From positions 4,971,587-5,035,586 of the forward strand of contig CM030934.1 of the NCBI GenBank assembly GCA_018136815.1: 64,000 bases of DNA. Reading direction: 5' to 3'. Below, piece after piece: positions 1 through 9,812 of the stretch. The notes under the pieces were generated by a model. The model had not been told where the DNA came from. It was given only the letters and a program-made list of their open reading frames with translations, and searched no databases. How positions within the stretch are numbered: position 1 is the stretch's first letter; every line of letters starts with the position of its first letter. This DNA is from Isochrysis galbana (lineage: Eukaryota; Haptophyta; Isochrysidales; Isochrysidaceae). Both the position numbers and the translations under genes were made by a program.

Positions 1-18
1 AGTGCTACGCCAGAAGCG

Positions 19-550
19 ATGGGTGTGCGGCTTCTGCTTGGTCTGTCTTGCCTTGCGTGGGCGTGCTCGGCGCTGCAGCCAGCAGGTGTGGTGACTCGGC
101 GCACGGCACCGCGACTCACCATGCAGCTCTGGAGCGACGGAAAGAGCGGCCGCCGCTCGCGTTTCGAGGATGGCGACGACAAGCGGCTCTCGGCTGGCGG
201 ATCGGGTGGACGTTTCGGCAAGAGCGGCGGCAGCCCCGGCGCCAACCGGCGCGTGGGCGTGAGCGCGACCGAGCGATTCGGTGGGACCGAGAGCGCACGT
301 ATCCGACAGGAAAAGGTCCGCTGTCCCCTCTCATCCGGCCCTTGCCCATAGTGGTCGGCTCACTCTCACTTCTGCCGCCTGCATCCTGTAGCTTGAGGCA
401 TATGTCTTCAGCGAGGAGGATCCTACCGACGGCACGATTGGTCGGATCATCGCAGGATCTCTCCTCCTCACCATTTTTGGACTCCTTGTCGCTGTCTTCC
501 TATACTACGGCGGCACCGATGGACTCATTGCCGCCAATGGACGCATGTGA
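19..550 (+). CDS. Putative plastid-targeted single-span membrane protein (2 exons)
   Basis: Two exons, 19-315 and 392-550, separated by a 76-base GT-AG intron (316-391), join in phase 0 to give about 151 residues. Residues 1-19 form a hydrophobic signal peptide (MGVRLLLGLSCLAWACSAL). A basic, hydroxylated transit-like stretch (VVTRRTAPRLTM) follows, the bipartite leader expected of nucleus-encoded proteins in secondary plastids. The middle is Gly/Ser/Arg/Asp-rich. Exon 2 begins LEAYVFSEEDPTDG and carries one strong transmembrane segment (IIAGSLLLTIFGLLVAVFLY) followed by a short GGTDGL tail. I do not recognise the family; a small thylakoid or plastid-envelope protein is an inference. Exon 1 alone would run into the intron and stop soon after, so the splice is needed to reach the membrane span. 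Expression signals were not identified. Confidence 0.6.
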
Positions 551-1417
551 ACTTGCTCCAGCGCCCATCCCTAGGCTAGAACTAGAAAGCTTCATGAGCT
601 CATGGCCTCTGGTTCATCTACGCCACAAGTAGAGATTGTTGGGAACACGACTACTCGCTTGCTTGTCGTGCTGGCATTCCCATCAAGGTGTCCTAGAATG
701 CAGCATGGGAACTTTCTTGAGGAGTAGCCTTGTTGGTGCGCTACTGCATCACAACCATGACGCAGACAACAGCATCTCGCATCTTTGCAAAGCCCAAGCT
801 GCCAGGCATTATGGCGGCTGGCGGCGGGGCACATGGGCCGATGCGGCGGCGCTGCTGGGCATATTATATTCCTGGATTCGGTGTCTGGGCAGGTGGGGCA
901 GGGCTTTTGGGGAGGATTTCGTCCTCTTGTGTAGCGAGTAGCGCGACAGGAAAGTCGAGTTGTCAGGATCGCTTTTCATGGCAAAAAAATGCATGGATGA
1001 CCTCCACATGCCGTCACCAGAGGACCCTCCGACCTCCAAGTCTAAGCGCTTCCCATACTCTATTCTTTCGCGCGCGCACCGACGACGTGGAACCGTGATA
1101 AATTCAAAATTCCATTTTGGCCTGGATTTTGCAGAATAAAGAGGGTCCCACGGGGGGGGGGGTAGAAGTTCTACCCTGCTCATAAGGGGCATAGGCTTAG
1201 GCCCCCAAAAAAATTAAACCTGAGGTCGCGCCGCCAGCTTCTCGCGCGAGTCTCGCGGCGTGCAAAACTATTTATTTCTTTTGCCATTCGGTTCAAAGGC
1301 TTCATGCTGCATGCTGCATGCTGCATGCGCGCAGCATCGAAACGAGGAGAAGCGGAAGTTGAGGTTGCTAGCATAGTCAGCATGGCGGGCCAGGGGCCGA
1401 GGCGATGCAAGACGGTG
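551..1417. other. Intergenic, no supported gene
   Basis: Only short overlapping reading frames of no recognisable family occur here. A plus-strand frame at 730-1098 starts MLVRYCITTMTQTT and is not convincing. A short (ATGCTGC)n tract lies near 1303-1326. Confidence 0.4.
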
Positions 1418-1432
1418 TGGAATGGCAGTAAG

Positions 1433-2308
1433 CCAACTAAGTTTATACTTAGTTCGCCCATGGGGGGGCACGAGCCCCCCTCTCTCTCCACTCCTCCCCT
1501 GCCATGGGGGAGGATCCACCCACTCTCCTGGCACGCCTGATGGCTTGCCAGGAGCACACAGCCCTGCTGACCTATTCCTCTCCTCACAGGCCCGCCTGAC
1601 TCGCCCGCCCTGGCCCGTCGTGGCCTGCCCATTCCTCTGACCAGCCCCTCCTCCCCCTGGGCCCCCCTGTTCAGGACCCCCCAGCCAGCTCCAGTCGACC
1701 CGCAGGGGCTCGGAGCGCCAGCGAGGGAGAGGCAGGAGGGGCCAGGGCCATGCCCCAGCCTCACCTGCCCCCTGAGCTGTGCTCCCAGGCCCTGCAGGCC
1801 ATCTGGGGACCTGAGCGAGGGGCCGCAGGCGCGCGCCATGGGCCCCCGCCGCAGGGAAGAGAGGAGGAAAAGGAAAGAGGGAGGGGAGGGGGGAGCGGCA
1901 GCTCTCCCCTCCGGCAGTGACGTGTCTTCTCGCCCCGTTTGGGTAAGAGAAGACGGGGGCGCCAGAGCCAGGAGGGAAGGGCCGCGGCTCGCCGCGGCCA
2001 CTCGCACTAGCGAGGGAGATTAGCGCTTCTGGGCCCCTATCTCACGAATGCCCCCCCCCCCCGCGTTGCTTTTACCCGAAAGGGGTTTTCCCCCAGCGTG
2101 GACTCGAGGAGAGGACGCGCTGGGGTGCGCGGGGTCGGTGCGTGCACTGGGGGGAGGACAAATATCGAGGGGAGGGGGCAGTGCCCCCACCCCCCGGTAG
2201 CACTCGGACACCTGGCTCGTCAGGCATGGCGGGATTCCGGGACGGAAAAGTTGTGTCCAATTAGCTAGTGGGGTTGGCTAGGATATAACATTGATTATTT
2301 TATTTTAT
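1433..2308 (+). mobile_element. Element A: non-autonomous retroelement with 5' double hairpin and T-rich tail
   Basis: The element is bounded by a perfect 15-base target-site duplication, TGGAATGGCAGTAAG, at 1418-1432 and 2309-2323. It opens CCAACTAAGTTTATACTTAG, which includes an 8-bp stem around a TTAT loop (AACTAAGT-TTAT-ACTTAGTT). Six bases later comes CATGG and a second hairpin (GGGGGG-CACGAG-CCCCCC). The body is GC-rich and resembles elements F (40441) and I (50532), for example around TGCCCCCTGAGCTG. The 3' end reads GGTTGGCTAGGATATAACAT then a T-rich tail (GATTATTTTATTTTAT). Nearly the same 3' end occurs on the LINE at 2745-5296, which ties this non-autonomous element to that LINE family. 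The long minus-strand frame here (to 2007) is low-complexity and probably not a gene. Confidence 0.75.
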
Positions 2309-2323
2309 TGGAATGGCAGTAAG

Positions 2324-2744
2324 AATCACAAAAGGCATTGCTAGGGTCTAGGGTTTAGGGTCTAAGGTGGAGGGTGGAGGGTGGTCAAACGTCAAACAAA
2401 CCAAGAAACAAACACTATCTTCTATCTTAACTTCTGAGCGGTGTTAAAATGAAAATATAAAAGTCAGGATCGAGGAAATACACCAAAGTAAGGCGGTAGA
2501 ATCCCCGGAAAATACCCATCTAGCACATATTGGATGCCCTTTGGACCCCAGACCCCCTCCCGGGAGCCCCCACAACGAAGCGTCGCCACCCCAAGACGGC
2601 AAAACAGGCCTAAATAAATACACCAATCAATCAATACACTCTCTCGTTTCTCGGAGATCGGAGAGCCCAAATTCAAAACGACGCGCCCTTCCCTCGGTAG
2701 CCCCTTGTTGCACCTCCGCGCTCCCTTGCGAGTCAAACAAAACA
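2324..2744. other. Intergenic with degenerate telomere-like repeats
   Basis: 2341-2370 reads as imperfect 7-base units (CTAGGGT, CTAGGGT, TTAGGGT, CTAAGGT), resembling an interstitial telomere-type array. The rest is AT-richer than its surroundings and shows no gene. Confidence 0.35.
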
Positions 2745-5296
2745 ATTAATGATTAATGTCATATCCTAGCCAACCCTCCTCTCGCGTTCCCGTTGACCAG
2801 GTTGTACGCGTCTATAAGCCCCATCTCGTTTGTCACGGATCTTAGTTTGGAGCCGTGGGCGTTTCCATACCCTTCCTCTCCTTCTGCTTTCCTTGTGTCT
2901 GTTTCTTTGTTCTCTACGCAGTTAAAGTCGCCCCCCACGAGGGTGTCGTGTTCTCTGCCTAATGGGATCGTCCTTAACGTGTCTATTTGGGTGGATCTTA
3001 TGCTAGGTATGGCGCTTAGGTAAATGGATATTAATTCTAGTTCTTTAGAGTCTATTACGCATCTAGCACGCAAGCATCTGCCCTCTATCAGCGTCTCGGA
3101 CGTGTCCGGTATCAGTTTCACCCTGGGGGAGGAGTCGCGTATCGCGATGCCTACCCCACTCGCCGGGTCTGTGGCGTTAGCTGGCGCGTGCACCATCTGC
3201 CACCCCAAGGCCTTGGCGGTCATGCATGCTCGGAGGTGCCTGCCGTCGGCGTAGGCGTGCAACTCTTGGAGTAGCGTGATGTCTACTCTAGCTTTCCTCG
3301 CCTGGGCGAGCACCGAGCCTAAGGCGCCGTGGCCGGCGCCGTTCATGTTGTAGGAGACGATTGTGATCGGTCCCTCACCTGGATAACCGCAGGTGGAGTC
3401 GAAGGTGAGCGCATACATGATGAGTAAGTTAGCACGGCTAAGGTCGCGCGCGTGTTGCACGCACTTGTGAATGTAGCGACATTCGGCGCCCAAGGCGCAG
3501 ATTCCGCCCTTGGGTTGCTTTCCTGGGGCTCCGGCGCTCGCTCGCGGGAACGCGCAGACATTCATGCATTTGCCGTCTTTCCAAGCGCCTGGATACTCGT
3601 GCGAGCGATTGCATGCCTTGCCCGTGATGTTCATGGGGCATTTCCCGTTAGGGAAGCGCTTGCATAGCTCCGGGGCGTTCGGGTTCATGGCCTCTTGGAT
3701 CGTCATCTTCGGTGGAGCCGTGCGTTTGCGTTCTTCGCGCTCTAGTCGCGCGGCTTTCTCTTCCTCGCACACGCAGATGCGCAGGGGGGGATGGAACGCC
3801 ATGGCGTAACCTTTGTTGTACCCTTTACAGCCCTTAGGGCCCGCGTGAATGTTCAGGTTCTTGATGTCCCCGCCCAGCTCGCGGCAATTGCGGACGGAGT
3901 ATTCGATGGGGAAGGGAGCCCCGTTGACGGTGAGCATGATTTTGCGCGGGAAGTCGAAGGAGGCGAACGTCCCGTGTTTTGGGGCGACGTACAGGTGGTA
4001 GACTTCTTTCTTACCTTGCGTTACGAGGATCCCCTCTTTGGTGAGAATCTTGGTGCGCTCTTGGTTGCCTTGGAGAAAAAAGAAGCCTTGGTTCTCGACC
4101 GCTTTGGCGAGCGAGCTGATCGTTATGAAGCTCTTCATCTCGAACCTGTAGTTTCGCACTACTAGGTGCGCTGAGGCGTCTTTGAACGCGCTCGCCAGTG
4201 CCTTGTTGGAGGCCCGCGGGATCTCTTTGAATTTCTCGTCTAGAGTTTGATACTTGATCGCGATCGGGCAGGGGATACCTGCCTTGCGAAAGTCCGCCAC
4301 GTCCTTGAATTCTTCGCGGAATTGATTGGCGCAGTCCGCCGTGACGAGAATCTCCCAAGGGCCGGAGGCGCTCTTAGACAAGAATTCGGGCTCGAGGTCT
4401 ACGCCCTCCAACTTGTTGAGGTGTGCGACGATTGCGCCTAGGACCTCTTCGTCCTTGGCCTTATGTCCCTTCTCGTACGCCGTAAAAGTGATTATGATCT
4501 TGTGGGAGTCTGGAAATTCGGCTTCCTCCTCGGGCTCTGGCTCTAGGTCTTCGTCGAGTAGGGCCACCTGTGTGACCGGGGCGGGGGGCGGGGTTAGCCT
4601 CGCGTATGTTCTCGTATCCCTAGCGTCCATATGGCCCAATGTTGCCATTGTGTGGTCGCCCCCTTCCGAGGGATATGTGTGGCTTGTGCTTTGTGGTGGC
4701 CCTCTCTCAAGGTGGTGGTTGTTGTGGTAGGCCTCCTGGGCCTGTGCCGCTTGCGTCAATCGCGCGCCTGGGGCGCGCTCGTCTGCTTGGCCTTCGGCGG
4801 CGCTGGAGAGTACCCCTCCTGTGTTGCCTCTCCTTTTGCTCTTGTGCCCCTTGCTGGGGGGCCTAGTCTGCTCTTTGTCCAGCTCCTTGTTTTGATGCGG
4901 CATTCCCCCATGGGGGTTCTGCTGCAGATGGTGCCGGGCCGGCCCCTCGCGCCGGAGCGCGAGGGCGGTACCGCGGCTGTGTAGGGTCCCGGCCCGGAGG
5001 CCTTCCCTTTGGAAGCGTCCCACTGGTGTGGTGTGTCTGGTGTGGCTGTGTGTGGTGTAGGGGGTGTGCTGCATGCTGGCTGCTGCCAGCATGGCGGCCT
5101 TGTTCGTGGCGTTCGCGGTGGTTCGCGGGCGTGGCAGGCTGGCTCCTGTGCCCACCTGGCTGGGAAGGTCGTCCTGACGCGGTCGCTTCGGCGACAGCGG
5201 CGTGTCACTCAAGCCTTCGTCCATCTCGGCGAGGGCAGCGGCAGCGAGGGAGGGCGGCGGCGCGCGCTCCATGACCCTATCAGTTTTACTGATAGT
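2745..5296 (-). mobile_element. LINE copy 1: 5' end through endonuclease, joined to 3' tail
   Basis: In the sense (minus) direction this copy begins with the hairpin CTATCAG-TAAAA-CTGATAG (5278-5296 on plus), then GGGTCATGG and the ORF. The ORF covers an ORF1-like region and an AP-endonuclease domain. It then reaches GGGTTGGCTAGGATATGACA and a short T-containing tail near 2745. The same 3' motif ends element A. No reverse transcriptase is present, so the copy looks internally deleted (both ends kept, middle lost) rather than 5'-truncated. No clear target-site duplication was found. Confidence 0.7.
2759..5272 (-). CDS. LINE protein: RNA-binding/CCCH region plus AP endonuclease, no RT
   Basis: An 837-residue open frame starting MERAPPPSLAAAALAEMDEG directly after the 5' hairpin. 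Residues ~1-260 are low-complexity and charged. About 260-500 is a conserved block also found in the copy at 46970 (KIIITFTAYEKGHKAKDEE, then FITISSLAKAVENQG). About 560-650 contains Cys/His clusters (CKRFPNGKCPMNITGKACNR; CALGAECRYIHKC) resembling CCCH zinc fingers. About 660-830 is an endonuclease/exonuclease/phosphatase domain: SYNMNGAG, LLQELHAY (catalytic Glu), GVGIAIRDSS, GGDFNCVENKETD. The frame ends in LARI shortly after, with no reverse transcriptase. The frame is open across its whole length, suggesting a fairly recent insertion. Confidence 0.75.
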   Translation of the reverse strand: MERAPPPSLAAAALAEMDEGLSDTPLSPKRPRQDDLPSQVGTGASLPRPRTTANATNKAAMLAAASMQHTPYTTHSHTRHTTPVGRFQREGLRAGTLHSRGTALALRREGPARHHLQQNPHGGMPHQNKELDKEQTRPPSKGHKSKRRGNTGGVLSSAAEGQADERAPGARLTQAAQAQEAYHNNHHLERGPPQSTSHTYPSEGGDHTMATLGHMDARDTRTYARLTPPPAPVTQVALLDEDLEPEPEEEAEFPDSHKIIITFTAYEKGHKAKDEEVLGAIVAHLNKLEGVDLEPEFLSKSASGPWEILVTADCANQFREEFKDVADFRKAGIPCPIAIKYQTLDEKFKEIPRASNKALASAFKDASAHLVVRNYRFEMKSFITISSLAKAVENQGFFFLQGNQERTKILTKEGILVTQGKKEVYHLYVAPKHGTFASFDFPRKIMLTVNGAPFPIEYSVRNCRELGGDIKNLNIHAGPKGCKGYNKGYAMAFHPPLRICVCEEEKAARLEREERKRTAPPKMTIQEAMNPNAPELCKRFPNGKCPMNITGKACNRSHEYPGAWKDGKCMNVCAFPRASAGAPGKQPKGGICALGAECRYIHKCVQHARDLSRANLLIMYALTFDSTCGYPGEGPITIVSYNMNGAGHGALGSVLAQARKARVDITLLQELHAYADGRHLRACMTAKALGWQMVHAPANATDPASGVGIAIRDSSPRVKLIPDTSETLIEGRCLRARCVIDSKELELISIYLSAIPSIRSTQIDTLRTIPLGREHDTLVGGDFNCVENKETDTRKAEGEEGYGNAHGSKLRSVTNEMGLIDAYNLVNGNARGGLARI

Positions 5297-6156
5297 TCTT
5301 CATTAGTCATTAGAGGCCATCTTTCACTCAGACCCAGACACCCCAGTCTTACTGCCAGTCACACCTCCAGCGCAGAGGATTTGATTGATGGGAGTTGGAG
5401 CGCTGCACCAGTCAGTATCATTGTGCGACAAGAAAGACTGAGGGAAACCCAGGGGCGGGAAAAGCGCGACACGGAAGGGGGAAAAGGGGGAGGGGTGGGG
5501 TGGGGGGAGAAAGAGGTGGATGTGTGAAGGAAGAGAAGGGGTGTGGGAAACACGCACGAGAGAACTGGAGAGGGGAAAATGAGGGGGGATTTTCGGGCGG
5601 GAGAATATCGACATGGGGAAAAGGGGGGCTTCCCACGAGGAGAGAAAGACAGAGAGACATGCTGAACCTAACTTGGGTGGGGAAGGGGCTCGCTAGGGGA
5701 AGAGAGCCCCAGGTGAGCCTAGCATGGGTTGTCAACCCCCCTACCCACAACAATACCCCGACTCGCCGCCCGAGATGAGCACTCCCAATGCCCGTGAACG
5801 TCGCGCGGTGTCACAGATGTCGCATGTGGGAGACTTGGAAGAACATGAGAACCCAGAGCAGTGAAGCTCGTATGCACAGCAGCATTCACCGAGTTGTTGA
5901 TGGGCGCAGCAAATAGGAGCAATAGCATGACGCGCAGCGAGGCCCAGGTCGCAATGAATGAGAGTGCTGGATGCACCACACAACTTGTTGCAACAGGACG
6001 GCTGTGTGAGGTGCGTAAGCCGTGAGCTCCAGCCCTCGTAGACGACCGAGCACACTAACGCTACCAGTCCAATCATGGTTGGGGCAAGGCATTCCCTGCC
6101 AATTTACTACAGTCCGCATAGGACTACTCCCGTTCCAAAATGCAAGTGGCATACGG
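5297..6156. other. Intergenic, no supported gene
   Basis: 5440-5660 is purine-rich (GGGGA/GAGAG) low-complexity DNA. 5700-6150 is of ordinary composition and contains only short frames; it probably holds the 3' flank of the minus-strand gene that follows. Confidence 0.4.
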
Positions 6157-6831
6157 TTACCCGAGAGGATTAGCTGGCTCCTGTGCATCGACAACTCTGG
6201 TGTCCATCTGCGTGGCATGAAGCAGGTACGAGTACCCTACAGGCAGCAGAGCTCCTACAACGACGGCGCCTATGCCAACGGCATAAGCCTTCTCTTGCTC
6301 GATGGCGATGCTGATCATACCACATACTGCACCGCCCGCGCACATGGTCCACGCCCCGAAGCGGTGGGTGAGCTGCCAATTCATTTGGCTTCTCAAGCTC
6401 CACGGGGTGCGCACACCCGCCAGGTAATTCTGGGGCAGAGATGGCATCACGAGTCCAAGCATGACGAAGAATGCTCCGAGCATACCTAGAAGCAGCGCGC
6501 TCGGGATTGTCTGCCCCGCCTCGAGCGAGGTGACGATGATGAGCAGGTGGACCGCCAGCATGAGCGCGGCGACGAGCACCATTGCGCGGTCAACTCCATC
6601 CCGCGGCTTGCCCTGCTCTAGTCCGGCAGGTGGGAGGCGGAGGACGAGCGCGAGGAGGCTCATCAGCGCGGGAAGGAGGCTCAGGCTAAGTGCACGCGAG
6701 GCGAAGCCGTCTGCGCGACCCGCCGCGTCCCAATGGATGACCATCGGCTCCGGCAGTCGCGCCCATGAAGCAGCAGAGGCCAATATGGCGGCAGCAGCCA
6801 TTGCGCTCGTGCTGGCAGAAGCGGAGAGCAT
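6157..6831 (-). CDS. SdpI/DUF1648-type multispan membrane protein
   Basis: 224 residues from the ATG at 6831 (MLSASASTSAMAAAAILASA). Upstream in the same frame is only poly-Pro coded by the G-tract, so I reject the longer start at 6936. Residues ~25-45 (LPEPMVIHWDAAGRADGFAS) match the DUF1648 signature, in which a short loop carries H-W/F-D-x-x-G-x-x-D. Residues ~133-160 (NYLAGVRTPWSLRSQMNW, then THRFGA) match the SdpI/YfhL signature. About six hydrophobic segments are visible. In bacteria this family includes the SdpI immunity protein against a self-produced killing factor, and uncharacterised relatives. No intron is seen. The role in a eukaryote is unknown; bacterial origin by transfer is an inference. 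Confidence 0.8.
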   Translation of the reverse strand: MLSASASTSAMAAAAILASAASWARLPEPMVIHWDAAGRADGFASRALSLSLLPALMSLLALVLRLPPAGLEQGKPRDGVDRAMVLVAALMLAVHLLIIVTSLEAGQTIPSALLLGMLGAFFVMLGLVMPSLPQNYLAGVRTPWSLRSQMNWQLTHRFGAWTMCAGGAVCGMISIAIEQEKAYAVGIGAVVVGALLPVGYSYLLHATQMDTRVVDAQEPANPLG

Positions 6832-6892
6832 GGGGCGGTGGCGAGGGACGGGAAGGGTGAGAGCGGGAAAGGGTGGGGGGCGAGGTGTGTGT

Positions 6893-7069
6893 GTGGGGGG
6901 GGGGGGGGGGGGGGGCGCACTCGCGCGCACGCGCAAGAGGGGGGGCGGGGGGGGAGGGAGAGAGAGGTCTGGCGCCTCTTGTATTCCTCGCGGGCGGGGG
7001 CGTCCGCTCGCCCTCTCTCTCGCGCGCGCGGGGTGGGGCGGGGGGTTGGGGGGGGGGGGGGGGGGGGGG
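6893..7069. repeat. Homopolymer G tracts
   Basis: Two long G runs (about 6895-6916 and 7040-7069) flank a (GCGC/CTCT)-rich stretch immediately upstream of the SdpI-type gene. Such tracts also recur at 17340 (C), 14050 and 22530, and are likely sites of sequencing length error. Confidence 0.8.
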
Positions 7070-7869
7070 CAGACCTACCTCTACTACTAAAAAGATAAAA
7101 GACCTCTATTGTACTCCTAACCCCCTTGCCAACAGTCGGGAAATTGAGTAAAACATCGCGAAACGCGCGATTCATACAAACTCTGGACTCTGGGAGGGCA
7201 AGTTTACTCACTCTAGGGTGGTAAACCTCCTCTCGTTGGCGAGAAAATTGCCGCTCGCGCTGTGGAACATCTGGCCGCTCGCTCTAGATTACAGGTTTCC
7301 TCCTTTTCCTTTTCCTTTGGGGTAATCTTGACCCAAAGGAGCCAGAGCCAGGTCGCCTGTCGCTCGCTGTGCGCTTGCCTTGCCTCAGGCTCTCCGGGTA
7401 TTGTACCTTGTGAAGGCGTGCTTAGCTTCTAGCTTCTTGCAAGGCTTGTCATTTCTGGTTGGATTCCTAGGTTCTTCTTGGCCTGGTTAGGATTTCGTTG
7501 TCTTCCCGCGTTTGGCGTTCGCGTTGGCGTGCGGATGTGTGTTGCATCCGCATCCAGAGTATTTTATATACTCTATGCGGATGCGGTGTCTCCATCATGC
7601 GTTGTGTGAAGAAAATTGAGTGAGTTTTGTTTTCGCCAGTGAGTTGTCTCGAAGTCTGCTCGAAGCTCCGCCGCATGGCACGCCGAATTTGTTCGTTTGT
7701 TTGTCCTTAATTGTTTCATTGATTTGTTTATGCGATGTTGCGTTAGTTTTGGAGTTTTCTTGTTGGTGAGTGAGTGATGTGGGGTGGTGTCTCGTGGGCC
7801 GTCGTCGCGATGTAGCGCGCTCTTTCCCCCCTCTCTCAAGACTTCCCTTCACTCCATGCCCTTGCCCCA
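7070..7869. other. T-rich intergenic stretch, no gene seen
   Basis: 7400-7840 is unusually T/G-rich on the plus strand and holds only short shadow frames. It could be an intron or 5' untranslated region of the coding-like stretch at 7870-8923, but I cannot define it. Confidence 0.3.
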
Positions 7870-8923
7870 TTGAGACTTGCCCCACAATCAAGCGCGAGCT
7901 TGATTCGACCGTTTGAAGACATCCCTCACTCACTCGCACGGCCTCGCTTTGCCCCGCCGCCAACCTCTTCGGCTTCACCGGGGCTCAACCCCGTCGAGCT
8001 GCGCTATATCGAGCTCATGCAGGCCATGGCCGCACAGTTCTCTCAACAGCTCGCCGCGGTCACCAGCGTGATCGAACGGGGCCGACTGCCCCTCCTGCTC
8101 CAGTCCAGGCAGCCAGCCCGCCTCCACCTCCATCCGATGATGGCGGCGAGAATGTTTTGCCTCCACCACCGCCGCTCCCTCGCTCCTCATCGAAATCTAA
8201 CAAGACTCGTAAGGACAAGAAGAAGAACCGCCGCCGCCGCCGCGACAGCTCCCCTACCTCTTCGTCCTCCTCGTCCTCGTCTCCGGTCTCCAGCCCGCGT
8301 TCGTCTAACTCCTCGTCGACCAGCGATTCGGATTCCCCGATGGATCCTCCGAGTCTACGGACTCGCGCCGCAAGCTTCGTCGCGCCAAGGGTAGCCATTA
8401 TGCTACCTCAGGCAAAGGTTATCATACTAAGGAGGGACGGCCGTCTATGATGGCCCCCAAAGGTTTACATTCAAACTCTCACCGATCTCTCCACCCCCAC
8501 GCCTCTACCTCTAAGCTCTAAGTCTAAGCCAGGAAGCCAGGCCATCACAAGAACCGGGAGAGTCGACGTCACGCTAAGCGCCACGCTGCTCCTCCCGCGG
8601 ACCCAGCCTTGTCTGACGAGCCGGACATTCTTGAGCAGTGGCTACGCCACTATGGGCGCCACGGCAAAGCCTATTCCGATTCGGCTAGTGCCCCACTCGA
8701 ATACCAGGTGATGGCGGCCTGTGAGGTCCCCTCTGGTGAGTCCTGGCATGCCCGCATCATCTATACGACTCGTACCCTTACGAAATGGGTGCGCGCTCGT
8801 ACATTCGTTCGAACTAAGGGCGGGACGCGCGATGCTAAGTCCAGCCTTGAGAGCCTGCAGTCGCTACGCTTCCCCGCCGACCTTCGCTCTACCGATCCGA
8901 ACAGGGGTGCTCCCGCATTGTGA
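7870..8923 (+). other. Coding-like but discontinuous stretch of unknown family
   Basis: Three successive plus-strand pieces look protein-coding but lie in different frames. The first has an amphipathic segment (LNPVELRYIELMQAMAAQFS at ~7984-8040). The second is a Pro/Ser/Arg-rich linker with RRRRRDSSPTSSSSSSSS. The third, at 8609-8923, starts MSDEPDILEQWLRHYGRHGK and has a compact globular-looking sequence ending RSTDPNRGAPAL. This layout (helical region, basic Ser-rich linker, small domain) could be a decayed nucleocapsid-like or retroelement protein, or a host gene with unseen introns. I do not recognise a domain. Confidence 0.3.
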
Positions 8924-8942
8924 GGTGTGAGGTCTGAGATGT

Positions 8943-9361
8943 GTGGTGCTTTCAAGCGTCAGTCATGATGTTGTGCCCATAAGGGCCACCCGGCCGCGGG
9001 TCGCGCCGCCGAGGCGGCGCGGCCCTTGCCAGGGTGGGAGGGGCCTCTGCCATAAATAAGGCATGCCCAATGGAGTGCGGTTGGTCCCTGCCGGGTGCTG
9101 CTTCTCTGGCTCTTGCAGTGCCTGCTGCCCCCCATGTGGGGGGCCAGCATGGCTGTTGTGTGTGGTGTGGCCGGGGCCACGGGCCGTGTGGCGCGACGCG
9201 GGTCGCGCTCACCTGCTCGGCCTCTGATGGCGGGCGCGGTCGCTTCGACAGCGGCTGCTCCATGGGGGCTGGCGGCTGGGGGGCTGCCCTCGGCGGGGGG
9301 CCCGGAGGAGAGGAGGGGAGCGGCGGCGCGCTCCATGCCAACTGACTATAAAGTTAGTTCC
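8943..9361 (-). mobile_element. Element B: LINE-family 5' end fragment
   Basis: On the minus strand it begins with the hairpin AACTAACT-TTAT-AGTCAGTT (plus 9340-9359; one wobble pair), then GGCATGGAGCGCGCC, the family start. The frame from there begins MERAAAPLLSSGPP and contains TPHTTAMLAP, comparable to the LINE start at 5272 (MERAPPPSL; MQHTPYTTHS). The 3' boundary is not clear; about 8943 is where resemblance fades. No target-site duplication was found. Confidence 0.55.
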
Positions 9362-9812
9362 AGCGCGGCGAGGATATCCATATGCCCCAATCCCGATCCG
9401 CGAGCCCACGCTCTTTCGACAGCCTTGCTCAAACGCAAAGGCTTGGACTAGAGGCAGGGGCGCAACAATTTTTAGCCCACGCTCTGCAATAGCTACATGC
9501 TAACGAGCTGGCAGCTAGACTATCGAGGAGTTTTTGTTGCTTACTTTTGTCGTCAGCTGCTTCGTTGCACAGCACATGAGGAAGGCACCTCGCTTAGGTC
9601 GTGCCGCATCTGCTTGGCGGCTAGCCCACATAGAACTATGCATTACTACTTCTTTCACATAGACGAGGCCAAGCTATCACGACTCATTGAGCTGCTCAGC
9701 ATGAGTTCCAAGTGAGGCTGAATGTTCTTGCACAAACCGTTGTATTTCCAAGGTGCTTCCTCGCAGGGCCCGTGATCAAATAGAGCACTCGTCAGCATGT
9801 GTCCGGCATCCA
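9362..9812. other. Intergenic, 3' flank of the formin
   Basis: Contains a short open frame (9497-9715) with no recognisable family. Probably downstream sequence of the minus-strand formin. Confidence 0.35.

Noticed and set aside
1180-2007. Minus-strand 275-residue ORF in element A (and similar ORFs in F and I)
   Set aside because: Gly/Ser/Pro/Arg low complexity, little shared protein sequence between copies; best explained by GC-rich repeat DNA lacking stops.
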